From assembly GCF_022354825.1 (NCBI RefSeq), contig NZ_CP031168.1, forward strand, positions 2,853,501 through 2,917,500: a stretch of 64,000 nucleotides of DNA, given 5' to 3'. The notes below the pieces were generated by a model. It was not told the origin of the DNA, did no database searches, and worked only from the letters and a program-made list of their open reading frames with translations. This document shows positions 36,133-45,615 of the stretch, in pieces (within the stretch, counting starts at the first letter, position 1; each line of letters begins with the position of its first letter). The translations under genes and the position numbers were made by a program. Source of the stretch: Paenibacillus sp. H1-7 (GTDB lineage Bacteria > Bacillota > Bacilli > Paenibacillales > NBRC-103111).

Positions 36133-37101
36133 ATGGATCAATCATCGGCTGCGATACCGTCACCCCGTAGGCTTGAAGGGCGGTCTGTCCTCTGGAAACG
36201 CATGAAGCAGCACAAGCTTCTGTATTTGTTTCTGCTTCCGGCCTTCGCTGTGACCGTTGTCTTCTCCTTTACGCCGATGCTCGGGCTGATTATGGCGTTC
36301 CAGGACTACACGGCTGCACAAGGCTTTCTTGGCAGTCCGTTCGTCGGACTGAAGCATTTTACCCGGATGTGGTCCAATCCGGAATTTCTGCTTGGTCTGA
36401 AAAACACCGTAGCCTTGAACGGCCTTCTTATTGGAATCGGATTTCCGTTACCTATCTTGTTCGCGCTGCTGCTGAACGAAATCCGAAACGTTCTGTTCAA
36501 ACGCGTTTCGCAGACGATTTCCTACTTGCCTCACTTCATCTCATGGGTTGTCGTAGCAGGGCTTGTCTATAAGCTGCTGGAGGAGGACTTTGGAAGTGTG
36601 AACCTGCTGCTGCAAGCTTTCGGCTTTGAGAAAATATCGTTTATGAGAGAGACGGACTATTTCCGCGGTATATTCGTTACTACGGTGATATGGAAGGAGC
36701 TGGGCTGGAATTCGATCATTTTTCTGGCAGCGCTTACTTCCATCGATCAGGACCAGTATGAAGCAGCAACCATCGACGGCGCCGGAAGGCTTCAGAAGCT
36801 CATTTATATTACATTGCCAGGGATCGCAACAGTAATCGGACTTATGTTTATATTCAAGATCGCCACCATATTCGGGGGCGGTGGCGGAGGAGCAAGCTTC
36901 GACGCCGTATATAACATGGGCAACCCGCTTGTGGCCGATGCATCGTTGACGCTCGATTACCACGTATATTTAGCCGGAATCCGGCATGCAGAAGTATCGT
37001 ACGGCACCGCCGTCGGCCTTGTGTTATCCATTTTGTCGTTCGGCATTCTAGTCATATCCAACCGGATCAGCAAAAAAATAAGCGGCTACGGGGCGTTTTA
37101 G
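36133..37101 (+). CDS. Sugar ABC transporter permease, LplB type, third importer
   Basis: This 322-residue channel subunit resembles the protein at 24138: first membrane helix near residues 35-55 followed by FTPMLGLIMAFQDY, then YEAATIDGAGRLQKL as the EAA loop near residue 215. A Gly-rich stretch, FGGGGGGASF, near residue 252 is unusual and lies in a loop. The start is the ATG at 36133 with AAAGGGGG upstream. It is coexpressed with the YtcP-type permease at 37158 and the lipoprotein at 38150. Confidence 0.9.
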   Translation: MDQSSAAIPSPRRLEGRSVLWKRMKQHKLLYLFLLPAFAVTVVFSFTPMLGLIMAFQDYTAAQGFLGSPFVGLKHFTRMWSNPEFLLGLKNTVALNGLLIGIGFPLPILFALLLNEIRNVLFKRVSQTISYLPHFISWVVVAGLVYKLLEEDFGSVNLLLQAFGFEKISFMRETDYFRGIFVTTVIWKELGWNSIIFLAALTSIDQDQYEAATIDGAGRLQKLIYITLPGIATVIGLMFIFKIATIFGGGGGGASFDAVYNMGNPLVADASLTLDYHVYLAGIRHAEVSYGTAVGLVLSILSFGILVISNRISKKISGYGAF

Positions 37102-37157
37102 GCAGCTTCATTTTCCGCCTTCAGCTCCCGCAGCCATGAAAGGAGGCGGTTCGGCCC

Positions 37158-38054
37158 ATGGGGAAGGATCGGCGGTTCCAATTTCCGGTTGCAGATATCG
37201 TGATTACGCTTGTGATGCTGCTTATATGTTTCGTTACCCTATACCCGTTCTGGTATGCAATCGTCTACTCATTCAGCAGCAGCGGCGCGACGATGAGCCA
37301 TCCGGTGACTTTTATGCCCATTGATTTTACGTTATCGAATTATGCCACCGTGTTTGAAAATTCACAGATTTTCCGTTCGTTTCTCGTTACCGTCGCAAGG
37401 ACGCTGGCCGGCATCGTCTATGCCGGGACGATAGTGGCGTTGGCCGCCTATGCGATTTCCAAACGATCGCTTCCGGGCAACCGGATCATTGCCATTATTC
37501 TGCTCATTCCGATGTATTTTAGCGGCGGGCTTCTGCCGAGCTACATTCTGATTTACAAGCTCGGGCTGTTCAATCACTTTCTCGTGTATATACTGCCGCA
37601 CGGCTTCTGGGCGTTCAACATGCTGATCATGAGGACGTTCTTCGATTCGCTGCCTTCGAGCTTGGTCGAATCGGCGATGATCGACGGAGCCGGCGACTGG
37701 AAGGTGTTTTGGAAAATCATCATCCCTCTGTCGATGCCTGTCACTGCTACCATCGCCATGTTCAACGGCGTGTTTCACTGGAATTCCTGGTTCGACGCGA
37801 TGCTGTATGTAAGCAATGAGAGTCTTCAACCGCTATCGTTTATTTTGCAGCGGATCTTGAAAGAAACGCTCGCCGCCCAGCTGCTGGCGTCCCAGGGTCT
37901 GGTCATGGCCGTCGATATGCAGGCCGAGCAAACGTCACCCGAGTCGCTCAAAATGGCTACGCTGGTCGTAACAACCGTACCGATTATTGTCATTTATCCT
38001 TTTTTGCAAAAATATTTCGTCAAAGGCTTCATGATCGGAGCGGTCAAAGGGTAG
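37158..38054 (+). CDS. Sugar ABC transporter permease, YtcP type, third importer
   Basis: This 298-residue partner subunit has the group's TLYPFWYAIVYSF segment near residue 28, the EAA loop LVESAMIDGAGDWKVFWK (about residues 172-189) and the ending FVKGFMIGAVKG. The ATG at 37158 lies 11 bases after AAAGGAGG, a longer spacing than usual but with no better start nearby. It follows the LplB-type gene by 56 bases. Confidence 0.92.
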   Translation: MGKDRRFQFPVADIVITLVMLLICFVTLYPFWYAIVYSFSSSGATMSHPVTFMPIDFTLSNYATVFENSQIFRSFLVTVARTLAGIVYAGTIVALAAYAISKRSLPGNRIIAIILLIPMYFSGGLLPSYILIYKLGLFNHFLVYILPHGFWAFNMLIMRTFFDSLPSSLVESAMIDGAGDWKVFWKIIIPLSMPVTATIAMFNGVFHWNSWFDAMLYVSNESLQPLSFILQRILKETLAAQLLASQGLVMAVDMQAEQTSPESLKMATLVVTTVPIIVIYPFLQKYFVKGFMIGAVKG

Positions 38055-38149
38055 CCTCCGCATCGGGCAGACGTCCGCCGCACGCCCGAGAGCCAGTCGT
38101 TAAGCGATTGTCATGCGTGTGATCAAATAAACATAAAGGGGATATGTCC

Positions 38150-39886
38150 ATGGCAAGGAAGATGCTTCAACTTCTGCTGATCTGTTCGTTAGGGTTCGTG
38201 ACTGTGGCGGGATGCTCGGGCGGGGGAGACGGTCCGGTCAAGCCGGATGCGGCCAAAACGCCTGAAGGCGGCATACAGCCGGCCAAGATGCCGATCCGCT
38301 GGTACAGTCAGGGCTACCAGACGAAAATCGACGTCGCATCGCATGATGTCGTGACTCCGTATATTCAGAACAAATTCAACATCGAATTTACGGATATGTA
38401 TGTCAACAACGATCAGCCGCTCAAAGAGAGGCTGAACCAGTGGATTGCGACCAAGAACTTGCCTGACGTAGTCATGATGGATAAGGCTGGAGCCAGCTAT
38501 GCGATCAGCACAGGGCAATTCGCCGATTTGACGGAATTCATCAAAGACATGCCGAATTTGAAAAAATGGTTTCCGGAGCAGTATTGGAGCCGCTTCACGA
38601 ACGACGGGAGAAATTATCAGATCCCGACGCCTCTCGTGAACACGAACTCTAACGATCCGAAATATGCCGACGATCCGTATAACTCGGGCAAAAGGCTGAC
38701 CTCGCTCTACGTACGGGAGGATCTCCTCGCGAAGGCGGGGTACAAATTCAAGCCGTTGAAGGAAATTCAGAAGGAGACGGTCGATAAGGGGAAAAAGCCG
38801 ACGCTGGAGGATTTCGCCATTGAGCCCGCGATCAAAACGCCGGAGGACTTCTATCAGCTGCTGAAAAAAATGAAGGAATTGAACGTCTCGGCCAACGGTA
38901 AGCCGCTCATCCCGATATCGTTCCCGATTTGGGCGCAGTTTCATTTCGGCTCGATGTTCGATTTCGGACATTGGACGCTGGATAAGGACGGTACGGTCGA
39001 TGGGTTCCTTGGGTCCAAGGATGCCAAAAAATACCATGAGTTTATGAACCGGTTGTATCAGGAAGGGCTGCTGGATAAAGACTTCATTATCCAAAAGGAC
39101 GACCAGCTGCAGACGAAAGCCGCAACCGGGCAGCTTGGAGTCATTCTGGCCGTACTGAATTTGGATGCCGTAAGGCAATCGCTCTTGAATATCGATCCTT
39201 CAATGGAGCTTCGCGCCATTCCGTGGCCGAAGGAGAATCCGGATAAAGGATATTACGATATATACGAAGGCTCGTTCTGGCGTCTGCTCATACGCAAAGA
39301 TTTTCCGGATATAAAGCGGCTGATACAATACCTTGACTGGACGCTCAGTGACGAGGCGCTCGATCTCATGTCCTGGGGACCGGAAAACGCCGGTATTTGG
39401 AAAATGCAGGACGGCAAAAAGGTGTTCGTCGATCCTCAGGTCGAAAGCGACATGCTCACCGGCAAGCTGGGAGGGAAGGGGGCCGACTATTACGGCCTGT
39501 TCTCGCGCCAATTTTACAGCAAGGCATCCTATTTCGGGCTTGGATGGTATCTGGTGAGGGACTATAATCCGAAAAGTCCGCTTCGCAGTTATCCGGCCAA
39601 ATACGATCTGTATGTGATGAACAGCGGCATGGTTGCGAATAAGTCGTATAACGTCTCGGGAACGGCGTCCTACGGGGATGGGAGCAAGGAAGCGGAAGCG
39701 GCATCCAATACGTACTGGACGTTCACTACGCTCGATGTCGCCAAGCTGCTGACGCCGAAGACGAAGGAGGAGTTCGACAAAAACTGGAATGCCATCATAA
39801 CGAAATATATGAAGGATACGAACTACGAGCAGGCCTCGAAAAATATGGTGAAATGGTTCAAGGATAATCCTCCTGCCAAGCAGTGA
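38150..39886 (+). CDS. Sugar-binding lipoprotein of the third importer
   Basis: This 578-residue lipoprotein has a signal peptide ending in the lipobox VAGC (VTVAGCSGGG) and a mature part of the large LplA-type class, with PDVVMMDKAGASYA, LYVREDLLAKAGYKF and WTLDKDGTVDGFL among its conserved segments. The start is set at the ATG at 38150 because the in-frame ATG at 38144 is only two bases from AAAGGGGA. It completes the importer and precedes a two-component system that may sense the same substrate. Confidence 0.87.
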   Translation: MARKMLQLLLICSLGFVTVAGCSGGGDGPVKPDAAKTPEGGIQPAKMPIRWYSQGYQTKIDVASHDVVTPYIQNKFNIEFTDMYVNNDQPLKERLNQWIATKNLPDVVMMDKAGASYAISTGQFADLTEFIKDMPNLKKWFPEQYWSRFTNDGRNYQIPTPLVNTNSNDPKYADDPYNSGKRLTSLYVREDLLAKAGYKFKPLKEIQKETVDKGKKPTLEDFAIEPAIKTPEDFYQLLKKMKELNVSANGKPLIPISFPIWAQFHFGSMFDFGHWTLDKDGTVDGFLGSKDAKKYHEFMNRLYQEGLLDKDFIIQKDDQLQTKAATGQLGVILAVLNLDAVRQSLLNIDPSMELRAIPWPKENPDKGYYDIYEGSFWRLLIRKDFPDIKRLIQYLDWTLSDEALDLMSWGPENAGIWKMQDGKKVFVDPQVESDMLTGKLGGKGADYYGLFSRQFYSKASYFGLGWYLVRDYNPKSPLRSYPAKYDLYVMNSGMVANKSYNVSGTASYGDGSKEAEAASNTYWTFTTLDVAKLLTPKTKEEFDKNWNAIITKYMKDTNYEQASKNMVKWFKDNPPAKQ

Positions 39887-39904
39887 CGGAATCAGAAAGC
39901 TATG

Positions 39905-39931
39905 AACGGGACTTCCGAATGGAGTCCCGTT
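39905..39931 (+). promoter_or_regulatory. Strong hairpin between importer and two-component genes
   Basis: A 9-bp perfect stem (39905-39913 with 39923-39931) follows the lipoprotein stop by 19 bases but is followed by few T residues. It probably stabilises the upstream message or ends part of the transcripts so that the regulatory genes are made at a lower level. Confidence 0.5.
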
Positions 39932-40006
39932 TCGGCGTACCATGCCGTCTTAATAAGATTTGGTCAGAGGATTAACATTGCATATTTGATGTCCGGGAGG
40001 CGGAAG

Positions 40007-41647
40007 ATGATTAAGGTGCTGATTGTGGACGATTTTCAGATAGATCGGGATAACCTGGTGCAGATGCTGGAAAAAAGCCCGGCTTTCTCTCATGTGACCG
40101 TGACCGGCTCCTGTGGGAACGGGAAGGAAGCGCTGGAATGGTTGAAGCTGTGTGAGCCGGACCAGCCGGACATAATGATCACGGATATCGAGATGCCTCT
40201 CATGGACGGGTTCGAGCTGGTTCGATCGGTGCGGCAGCTGTATCCGCAAATCAAAATCATTTTTTCCAGTTTGTACAACGAATTCGAGTACGCCAAAAGC
40301 GCCCTGTACCTCGGTAGCTACGGCTATCTCTTGAAGCCGGTCGACGCCGGCGAGCTTCTGCTGTGCATCCGCTCCGTGACCGATAAAATCGACAGCGATC
40401 TGAAAGCGCGCAAAGACTACGAGCAGCTGTACGGGCAGCTGGTGGAGCAAAGACCTTATCTAATCGAGAATTTGATCACCGGCCTGATGTACGGAACGAT
40501 AAGCGACGCGGACTTTGTCTCGGAGCAGCTGGAGCTGCTGGAGCTCGCACCGGAGCTGTCGGGCAGCCGGGTTGTCGCATCTCTGATCGAAATAGACGGC
40601 TTCGCTCAGCTGACACGTGAAATGAGCATCCAGGCGAAGCACCTGTTCCGGATGAAGGTGCTGAATCGGGTCCGTACCTTGCTTGGAACGGGGCGGCATT
40701 ACACGGCGATATCCCTTAATGATGCGCATATCGGGGTCGTCTTTTTTATCTGCGGGGTAACCATGCCGGAGGAAGGGCAGCGGCAAGTGCATCGCTTGCT
40801 AAACGGCGTACTGCTGGATTTTGCCAAATCGGATATCAGTTTATCCATTACAGTTAGCGGTTACTCCAACGATCTGTTAAGCATCAAGTTTTTATATGAG
40901 CAGTGCCTCTATATATTGAGATACAAATATTTGCTCGGCGGCGGCAAGGTCATGCATACAAGCGATATCCCGATCAGCAGGGAGAAGCCAAGGTGGGATT
41001 ATAACGCCATCGAGAAGGAACTGCAAATCCTGCTGAATACCGGATCGCCTGATGAGATGACGGCCTATGTGAATAACCTTGCCGCCCGCTTGACCGGAAA
41101 CGGTTCTCCCAAGGAGCTTAGAGGCTTTTTTTACTTCCTGATGATTTGCCTGCAAAATGTCGTTCATGCCAATCCCGAAGCCTTCGCTGGCAGGCATTCG
41201 TTAACCTCTCCTGCCGCCTGGGAAGATTTGCTGGCGCTTGAGACTGTATCCGATGCGGTAGAGTGGATCAAGGATCGCCTGCTGCTCGCCAACCAATGTC
41301 TGCGGGATCGGGAAGGCCACAAGAATAGGGCTCTAGTCAGCAAAATCAAGATTTACGTCGAACAGCATTACCGCAGCAATGTGACGCTCGAGAGCTTGTC
41401 GGAATCGCTATATTACAGTCCCAATTATCTTAACCATATTTTCAAGCAAGAGACGGGACGAACGATTCTCGATTACGTTACCCGTTTCAAGATGGAGAAG
41501 GCCAAGGAAATGCTTGCGGATGACCGTTACAAGCTGTATGAAATCGCGGAGCAGCTGGGGTACCAGCATACGGCTTATTTCAGCAGCCTGTTTAAGAAAT
41601 ATATGGGCTTTACGCCCAAAGACTTCCGAAGGCAGCTGGAATTATGA
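40007..41647 (+). CDS. AraC-type response regulator, YesN family, second system
   Basis: This 546-residue regulator has a receiver domain (residues 1-125) with Asp60 as the phosphorylation site (MITDIEMPLMDG) and the Lys of YLLKPVD, a long middle region, and a C-terminal AraC double helix-turn-helix (LESLSESLYYSPNYLNHIF, then LGYQHTAYFSSLFKKY). The start is the ATG at 40007 behind GGGAGGCG; the in-frame ATG at 39989 precedes that site. Its last bases overlap the kinase gene. It likely controls the importer at 36133-39886. Confidence 0.9.
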   Translation: MIKVLIVDDFQIDRDNLVQMLEKSPAFSHVTVTGSCGNGKEALEWLKLCEPDQPDIMITDIEMPLMDGFELVRSVRQLYPQIKIIFSSLYNEFEYAKSALYLGSYGYLLKPVDAGELLLCIRSVTDKIDSDLKARKDYEQLYGQLVEQRPYLIENLITGLMYGTISDADFVSEQLELLELAPELSGSRVVASLIEIDGFAQLTREMSIQAKHLFRMKVLNRVRTLLGTGRHYTAISLNDAHIGVVFFICGVTMPEEGQRQVHRLLNGVLLDFAKSDISLSITVSGYSNDLLSIKFLYEQCLYILRYKYLLGGGKVMHTSDIPISREKPRWDYNAIEKELQILLNTGSPDEMTAYVNNLAARLTGNGSPKELRGFFYFLMICLQNVVHANPEAFAGRHSLTSPAAWEDLLALETVSDAVEWIKDRLLLANQCLRDREGHKNRALVSKIKIYVEQHYRSNVTLESLSESLYYSPNYLNHIFKQETGRTILDYVTRFKMEKAKEMLADDRYKLYEIAEQLGYQHTAYFSSLFKKYMGFTPKDFRRQLEL

Positions 41648-43503
41648 AGGTTTGGTGGCGGACAACAACGACGGCGGTTCTAAGGCTTCATGAGAATACG
41701 AAGCTGAAATATAAGCTCATGTGGGCTTACTCGCTATTGTTCATGACAAGCATTGTATTCGTCGGTATGACGTCCTACTACCACTCCCGGGACTTCATGA
41801 CGCAATCGGAGAAAAATGCGGCGGCTCAGAGCATGATTCAGCTGCACAATGCGATCGACAGCTTTCTGGAGATGTATTTCAACAAAAGCGAGATGGTGTT
41901 CTTCAATCTGCAGCTGCAGAAGCATTTATCCGCGCCACACAAGGAAATCGACGATCTGGTCTATACGCTTAAGGATATTAACGATACGGTCAATCAAATG
42001 ATGAGCGACGTAAAGCGGCCGTATTTGAAGCATTCCAATTATTTGGGCGGCAATCTCCAACTGCTTTTGTATACAAAGAACCCGACGCTTTTCTCCGATG
42101 GACAGACGATATTCAAATACGATGAAATCAAGGATGCTCCGTGGAACCGGTGGATGCTCGATAACGACATGTATTTCGTATGGGAGAGCGGGGTCCGCTT
42201 CAGCAATCAGACGTATATTGCATTGAACCGGCGGTTGATCGACTTCGGCACGTCTACGGATCTTGGCGTCATGAGGCTGCTCATTCCGGTCGACCGTATT
42301 CAGAACATTATTGACCGGAGTCTCGGGCATTCCGATTACTTGCTCGTCTATTCAGATGAGGAGGGCAGGAGAATTACAAGCTACGGCCCCATACAATCCG
42401 GTTCCGCGTCGATTCAAAGGCTTGTAGAGAGACTGGTGCCGAATGCAGGAGTGTCGGAAGAAATGATGGATGGCACACGGTACCTGGCCGGCGTGATGAA
42501 ATCGGATATGACGAACTGGAAGCTCCTGTATATGACCCGAATGGATAATATCACAAATAAGGTGAATCGTATTACGTATTCGATCATCGTATCCGTCGTC
42601 GTTTCCGTCGTCCTTTGTATTTTTGTCGCACTGCTTATTTCAACGTATATGACCCGAAGAATCGATGTTCTAGTCCGAAAAACCGATATGGCGAAGCAGG
42701 GAAACCTGATAATTTCGGACGTGATCAGGGGCAATGACGAAATCGGCAGGCTGGACCAAAATTTCAACGGCATGATGGAGCGTATACGGCATCTGATAGA
42801 GGTGGAATATAAGTCTCAGCTGGTGCTGAACCATACGAAGCTGGAGCTGCTTCAGGAGCAGATCAATCCGCATCTTCATTACAATACGCTGGCGATGATT
42901 GCAGCGCTTGCCCATCAATCGAACCAGACGGATATTTATGAGGTTGCCAACCATCTCATTGATTTTTATAGGACGATGCTGAATAAAGGAAAGCTGGTTA
43001 TCGCGCTTGCGGATGAATTCGAAATGCTCCGGCACTATCTGGAGCTCAGCAAATTTGCATATTCACTTGAGCTGGATATCGTTATCGAAGTCGAGGAGGA
43101 GGTGCTAAGCTGCTATTCCGTCAAAATGCTGCTGCAGCCCTTGGTCGAAAATGCAATTTTTCACGGCATCAAGCCTTTAAGGCAGGGAACCGTAATCATC
43201 GGGGGCAGACCGGTGGAGGATGGCATCGAGCTTTATGTTTCCGATGACGGAGCGGGTATGCCGGAATATAAGCTTGAATACGTAAATTCGCTGCCATATG
43301 AAACGGGTGAGAGACACGGCTGCGGCTATGGATTGACCAATGTGTACCGGCGGCTTCAGCTGTTTTTCGGCGATTCGTTCCGCTTTGAATGCGAAAGTGC
43401 ACAAGGGATGGGCACGACATTCATCGTTTTCATTCCGAGGTTCACCGAACAGGAAATACAGTCGTTTCTGGGGAAGAAATTGATGCATGATGAAGAATTG
43501 TAA
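41644..43503 (+). CDS. Sensor histidine kinase, YesM family, second system
   Basis: This 619-residue kinase has membrane helices at about residues 24-44 and 312-334 around an extracellular sensor, a HAMP linker, and a histidine kinase core. Its phosphorylation motif reads INPHLHYNTL (His410), whereas the family norm is NPHFLYN, a small variation next to the active His. The ATP-binding domain has LVENAIFHG, SDDGAGMP and GYGLTNV. It overlaps the response regulator gene by four bases. The system lies immediately downstream of the third importer and probably senses its substrate. Confidence 0.9.
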   Translation: MKVWWRTTTTAVLRLHENTKLKYKLMWAYSLLFMTSIVFVGMTSYYHSRDFMTQSEKNAAAQSMIQLHNAIDSFLEMYFNKSEMVFFNLQLQKHLSAPHKEIDDLVYTLKDINDTVNQMMSDVKRPYLKHSNYLGGNLQLLLYTKNPTLFSDGQTIFKYDEIKDAPWNRWMLDNDMYFVWESGVRFSNQTYIALNRRLIDFGTSTDLGVMRLLIPVDRIQNIIDRSLGHSDYLLVYSDEEGRRITSYGPIQSGSASIQRLVERLVPNAGVSEEMMDGTRYLAGVMKSDMTNWKLLYMTRMDNITNKVNRITYSIIVSVVVSVVLCIFVALLISTYMTRRIDVLVRKTDMAKQGNLIISDVIRGNDEIGRLDQNFNGMMERIRHLIEVEYKSQLVLNHTKLELLQEQINPHLHYNTLAMIAALAHQSNQTDIYEVANHLIDFYRTMLNKGKLVIALADEFEMLRHYLELSKFAYSLELDIVIEVEEEVLSCYSVKMLLQPLVENAIFHGIKPLRQGTVIIGGRPVEDGIELYVSDDGAGMPEYKLEYVNSLPYETGERHGCGYGLTNVYRRLQLFFGDSFRFECESAQGMGTTFIVFIPRFTEQEIQSFLGKKLMHDEEL

Positions 43504-43664
43504 GGGTAATGACATAGCCTCAATAGAATCTTTCGATGGCTAAATAGAAAAAGCTTCTTCTACATTGCTTCGCACTGCAGCCGATGATACATTAGGATCA
43601 CGAATGAATAACCGACAAAACAAGTTTGAATTATCGGAATTAAAACTGGTTAGGAGGATTCGTC

Positions 43665-44153
43665 ATGACCCATGTCATTACGGCTGCAGCCGAGAATGTC
43701 CGCAGTGAAGATGCGGAGCAATTAATCAAGGAGCTGAGTGCCGAGCTTGCGGCTCTCTATGAAGCCTCCGATGGAACGGCCGGATTCCATCCGTCCGATG
43801 TGGAAGTGCCGCGGTCGGCCTTCGTTATCGCCCGCCTCGACGGTCATCCCGTCGGCTGCGGTGCTTTGCGGCCGCTCGACGACAGCTCCGTTGAGGTCAA
43901 ACGCGTGTATACGCGAGCAGGCTACCGCCGGCTTGGAGTCGCTCAGGCGATTATGGCCGAGATCGAGCGTCTGGCGGCCGAATTCGGGTACACCAGCATC
44001 AAGCTGCAGACTGGACCGAAGCAGCCGGAAGCGGCAGCGCTCTATGAGCGCGTCGGCTACTACCGTATCCCGAGATTTAAGGGAGAGTGGGAGTTGGTAC
44101 TCGCGTTCCAGAAGGATTTGGCGCATGCTCCTGAGATCAGCGTGGGTAACTGA
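43665..44153 (+). CDS. GNAT-family N-acetyltransferase
   Basis: This 162-residue enzyme has the acetyl-CoA-binding pattern of the GNAT fold: SVEVKRVYTRAGYRRLGVA around residues 71-89 with the RRLGVA pyrophosphate loop, and the later segment PEAAALYERVGYY. It transfers an acetyl group to an amine; the acceptor is unknown. It begins with ATG behind AGGAGG and is followed after 17 bases by an LLM flavin oxidoreductase gene, a combination also seen in sulfur-compound utilisation operons of bacilli. Confidence 0.87.
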   Translation: MTHVITAAAENVRSEDAEQLIKELSAELAALYEASDGTAGFHPSDVEVPRSAFVIARLDGHPVGCGALRPLDDSSVEVKRVYTRAGYRRLGVAQAIMAEIERLAAEFGYTSIKLQTGPKQPEAAALYERVGYYRIPRFKGEWELVLAFQKDLAHAPEISVGN

Positions 44154-44170
44154 AGGGGGAGCGGACTGAA

Positions 44171-45259
44171 ATGAAATTCGCCCTGTTCAGTCTCATGATG
44201 AATCTTCCCAATGCCATTACAGGCGAGTCCTGGACGCCAACGCAAAAGTTCGAAAATGTGCTCAAGCAAGCGATCCTAGCCGAAGAGCTGGGCTTCGATG
44301 CATACGGAGTCGGCGAACGGCACGGGGAGCCGTTTCTCTCCTCCTCTCCCGCCGTTGTTCTGACGGCGGTTGCAGCGAGAACGTCGAGGATTCGTCTGCT
44401 GACGACGGTGACCGTCCTAAGCGTCCTGGATCCGGTTCGGGTAGCGGAGGATTACGCCACGTTAGACCATCTCTCCGGCGGCAGGCTGGAGATGATTATC
44501 GGGAAAGGCAACGATCCCCGCCATTACCCGCTGTTCGGTATAACCGAGGAGGAGCAGTGGGAATCGCTGGCCGAGAGATATGCTCTGCTCAAACGGCTGT
44601 GGAGTGAGGAGCAGGTCACTTGGGAGGGGCGGTACCGATCGCCGCTGCACCAAGTAACGACGCAGCCGAGACCGCTCCAGCGTCCGATTCCGGTATGGCA
44701 CGGCAGCGCATCCAGCACGCTCTCGACGGAGCTGGCTGCAAGACTTGGCGAGCCGATCTTTTCCTCCAACACGTTTCATCCCCAGGCGAAATATAAGGCT
44801 CTCATCGATCACTATCGGGAGCGTCTCGCCTACTATGGCCACGATCCCGGCAGGGCGGTCGTCGGTGCGGGGGCCGGCAGCCTGTATATCGCCGATACGT
44901 CCGAAGAGGCTATTAGGCGATATCGCCCCTACTACGACAGCTTCCGCGCCACCGCTTCGGCGCAGCATAACCGCTCCCCGTTCAAGGATCTTGAAGACAA
45001 TATCGCGAACGGTCCGATCCTTGCAGGAAGCCCGGATTTTATTATCGAGAAGATATTGTCCTATCATGAGGCGTACGGCCATCAAGTGCTCAGCATTAGC
45101 GTGGACGGATTGACGGAAGCGGAGCAGCGTGAGCAGATCGAGCGGTTTGCCAAGGAGATTGCGCCGGTGCTGAGACGCGAAATTCCAAGCTCGGTTTGGG
45201 AGACGAAAGCGCAGCCTAAGCCGCATAATGAGACGGTAACGGTGCAGTCGCAGTCTTGA
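44171..45259 (+). CDS. LLM-class flavin-dependent oxidoreductase
   Basis: This 362-residue protein is a bacterial-luciferase-like monooxygenase. The N-terminal GVGERHGEPFLSSSP, DPVRVAEDYATLDHLSGGR and IIGKGNDP segments are standard for the family, which uses reduced FMN or F420; FMN is expected in a bacillus. Its ATG follows AAGGGGGAG that overlaps the stop of the acetyltransferase gene. The C-terminal 20 residues are polar and unconserved in appearance. It probably oxidises a small substrate that is acetylated by the neighbour; this link is inferred from gene order. A terminator follows at 45335. Confidence 0.87.
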   Translation: MKFALFSLMMNLPNAITGESWTPTQKFENVLKQAILAEELGFDAYGVGERHGEPFLSSSPAVVLTAVAARTSRIRLLTTVTVLSVLDPVRVAEDYATLDHLSGGRLEMIIGKGNDPRHYPLFGITEEEQWESLAERYALLKRLWSEEQVTWEGRYRSPLHQVTTQPRPLQRPIPVWHGSASSTLSTELAARLGEPIFSSNTFHPQAKYKALIDHYRERLAYYGHDPGRAVVGAGAGSLYIADTSEEAIRRYRPYYDSFRATASAQHNRSPFKDLEDNIANGPILAGSPDFIIEKILSYHEAYGHQVLSISVDGLTEAEQREQIERFAKEIAPVLRREIPSSVWETKAQPKPHNETVTVQSQS

Positions 45260-45334
45260 ACGAATTTCTAAAAATGTTAAAAAATGAAAAGTAATGTAAG
45301 AAACGATTAATTATAATATAGCTTCAAGTACACT

Positions 45335-45364
45335 CAGTCTATCGCAGGATAGGCTGATTTTTTT
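45335..45364 (+). terminator. Intrinsic terminator of the GNAT/LLM pair
   Basis: CAGTCTATC and GATAGGCTG pair (one G-T) around GCAG and are followed by an A and eight T residues. Confidence 0.8.
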
Positions 45365-45470
45365 TGCGTTTAAAGTTGGCTTCGATAGTTATCAACATAT
45401 TTTGCTAATAACTTACAATAGTATAACAACATTTAATATTAACGTAACAACACATTTTTTAGATTCGTAT

Positions 45471-45479
45471 TGCTATAAT
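45471..45479 (+). promoter_or_regulatory. Extended -10 promoter of the orphan binding protein
   Basis: TTGCTATAAT includes a TGn extension and a perfect TATAAT (45474-45479). The -35 region is poor, as expected for an extended -10 promoter. Confidence 0.6.
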
Positions 45480-45483
45480 TACG

Positions 45484-45509
45484 TGGAAACGTTTCCTGAA
45501 ACCGTTTCA
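45484..45509. promoter_or_regulatory. Two abutting cre-like palindromes
   Basis: TGGAAACGTTTCC (45484-45496) and TGAAACCGTTTCA (45497-45509) lie end to end just after the -10 box. Both resemble the CcpA cre site, and the first contains a perfect 12-bp palindrome. A LacI-family regulator other than CcpA could use the same sites. Confidence 0.6.
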
Positions 45510-45615
45510 TTCCAACTTGAAAGAGGCGATAGGATCGGTACGGAAATAAAAGGGTACTTAGTCGCACGTCAGCTATTGTCCAATTCTATTTAGAAAAAGC
45601 ACAGGAGGGGTAGAG

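Larger units (their letters stand above)
45260..45615. other. Intergenic region with terminator, promoter and cre sites
   Basis: These 356 AT-rich bases hold the terminator at 45335, the extended -10 promoter at 45471 and two adjacent cre-like palindromes. There is no gene. Confidence 0.65.
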
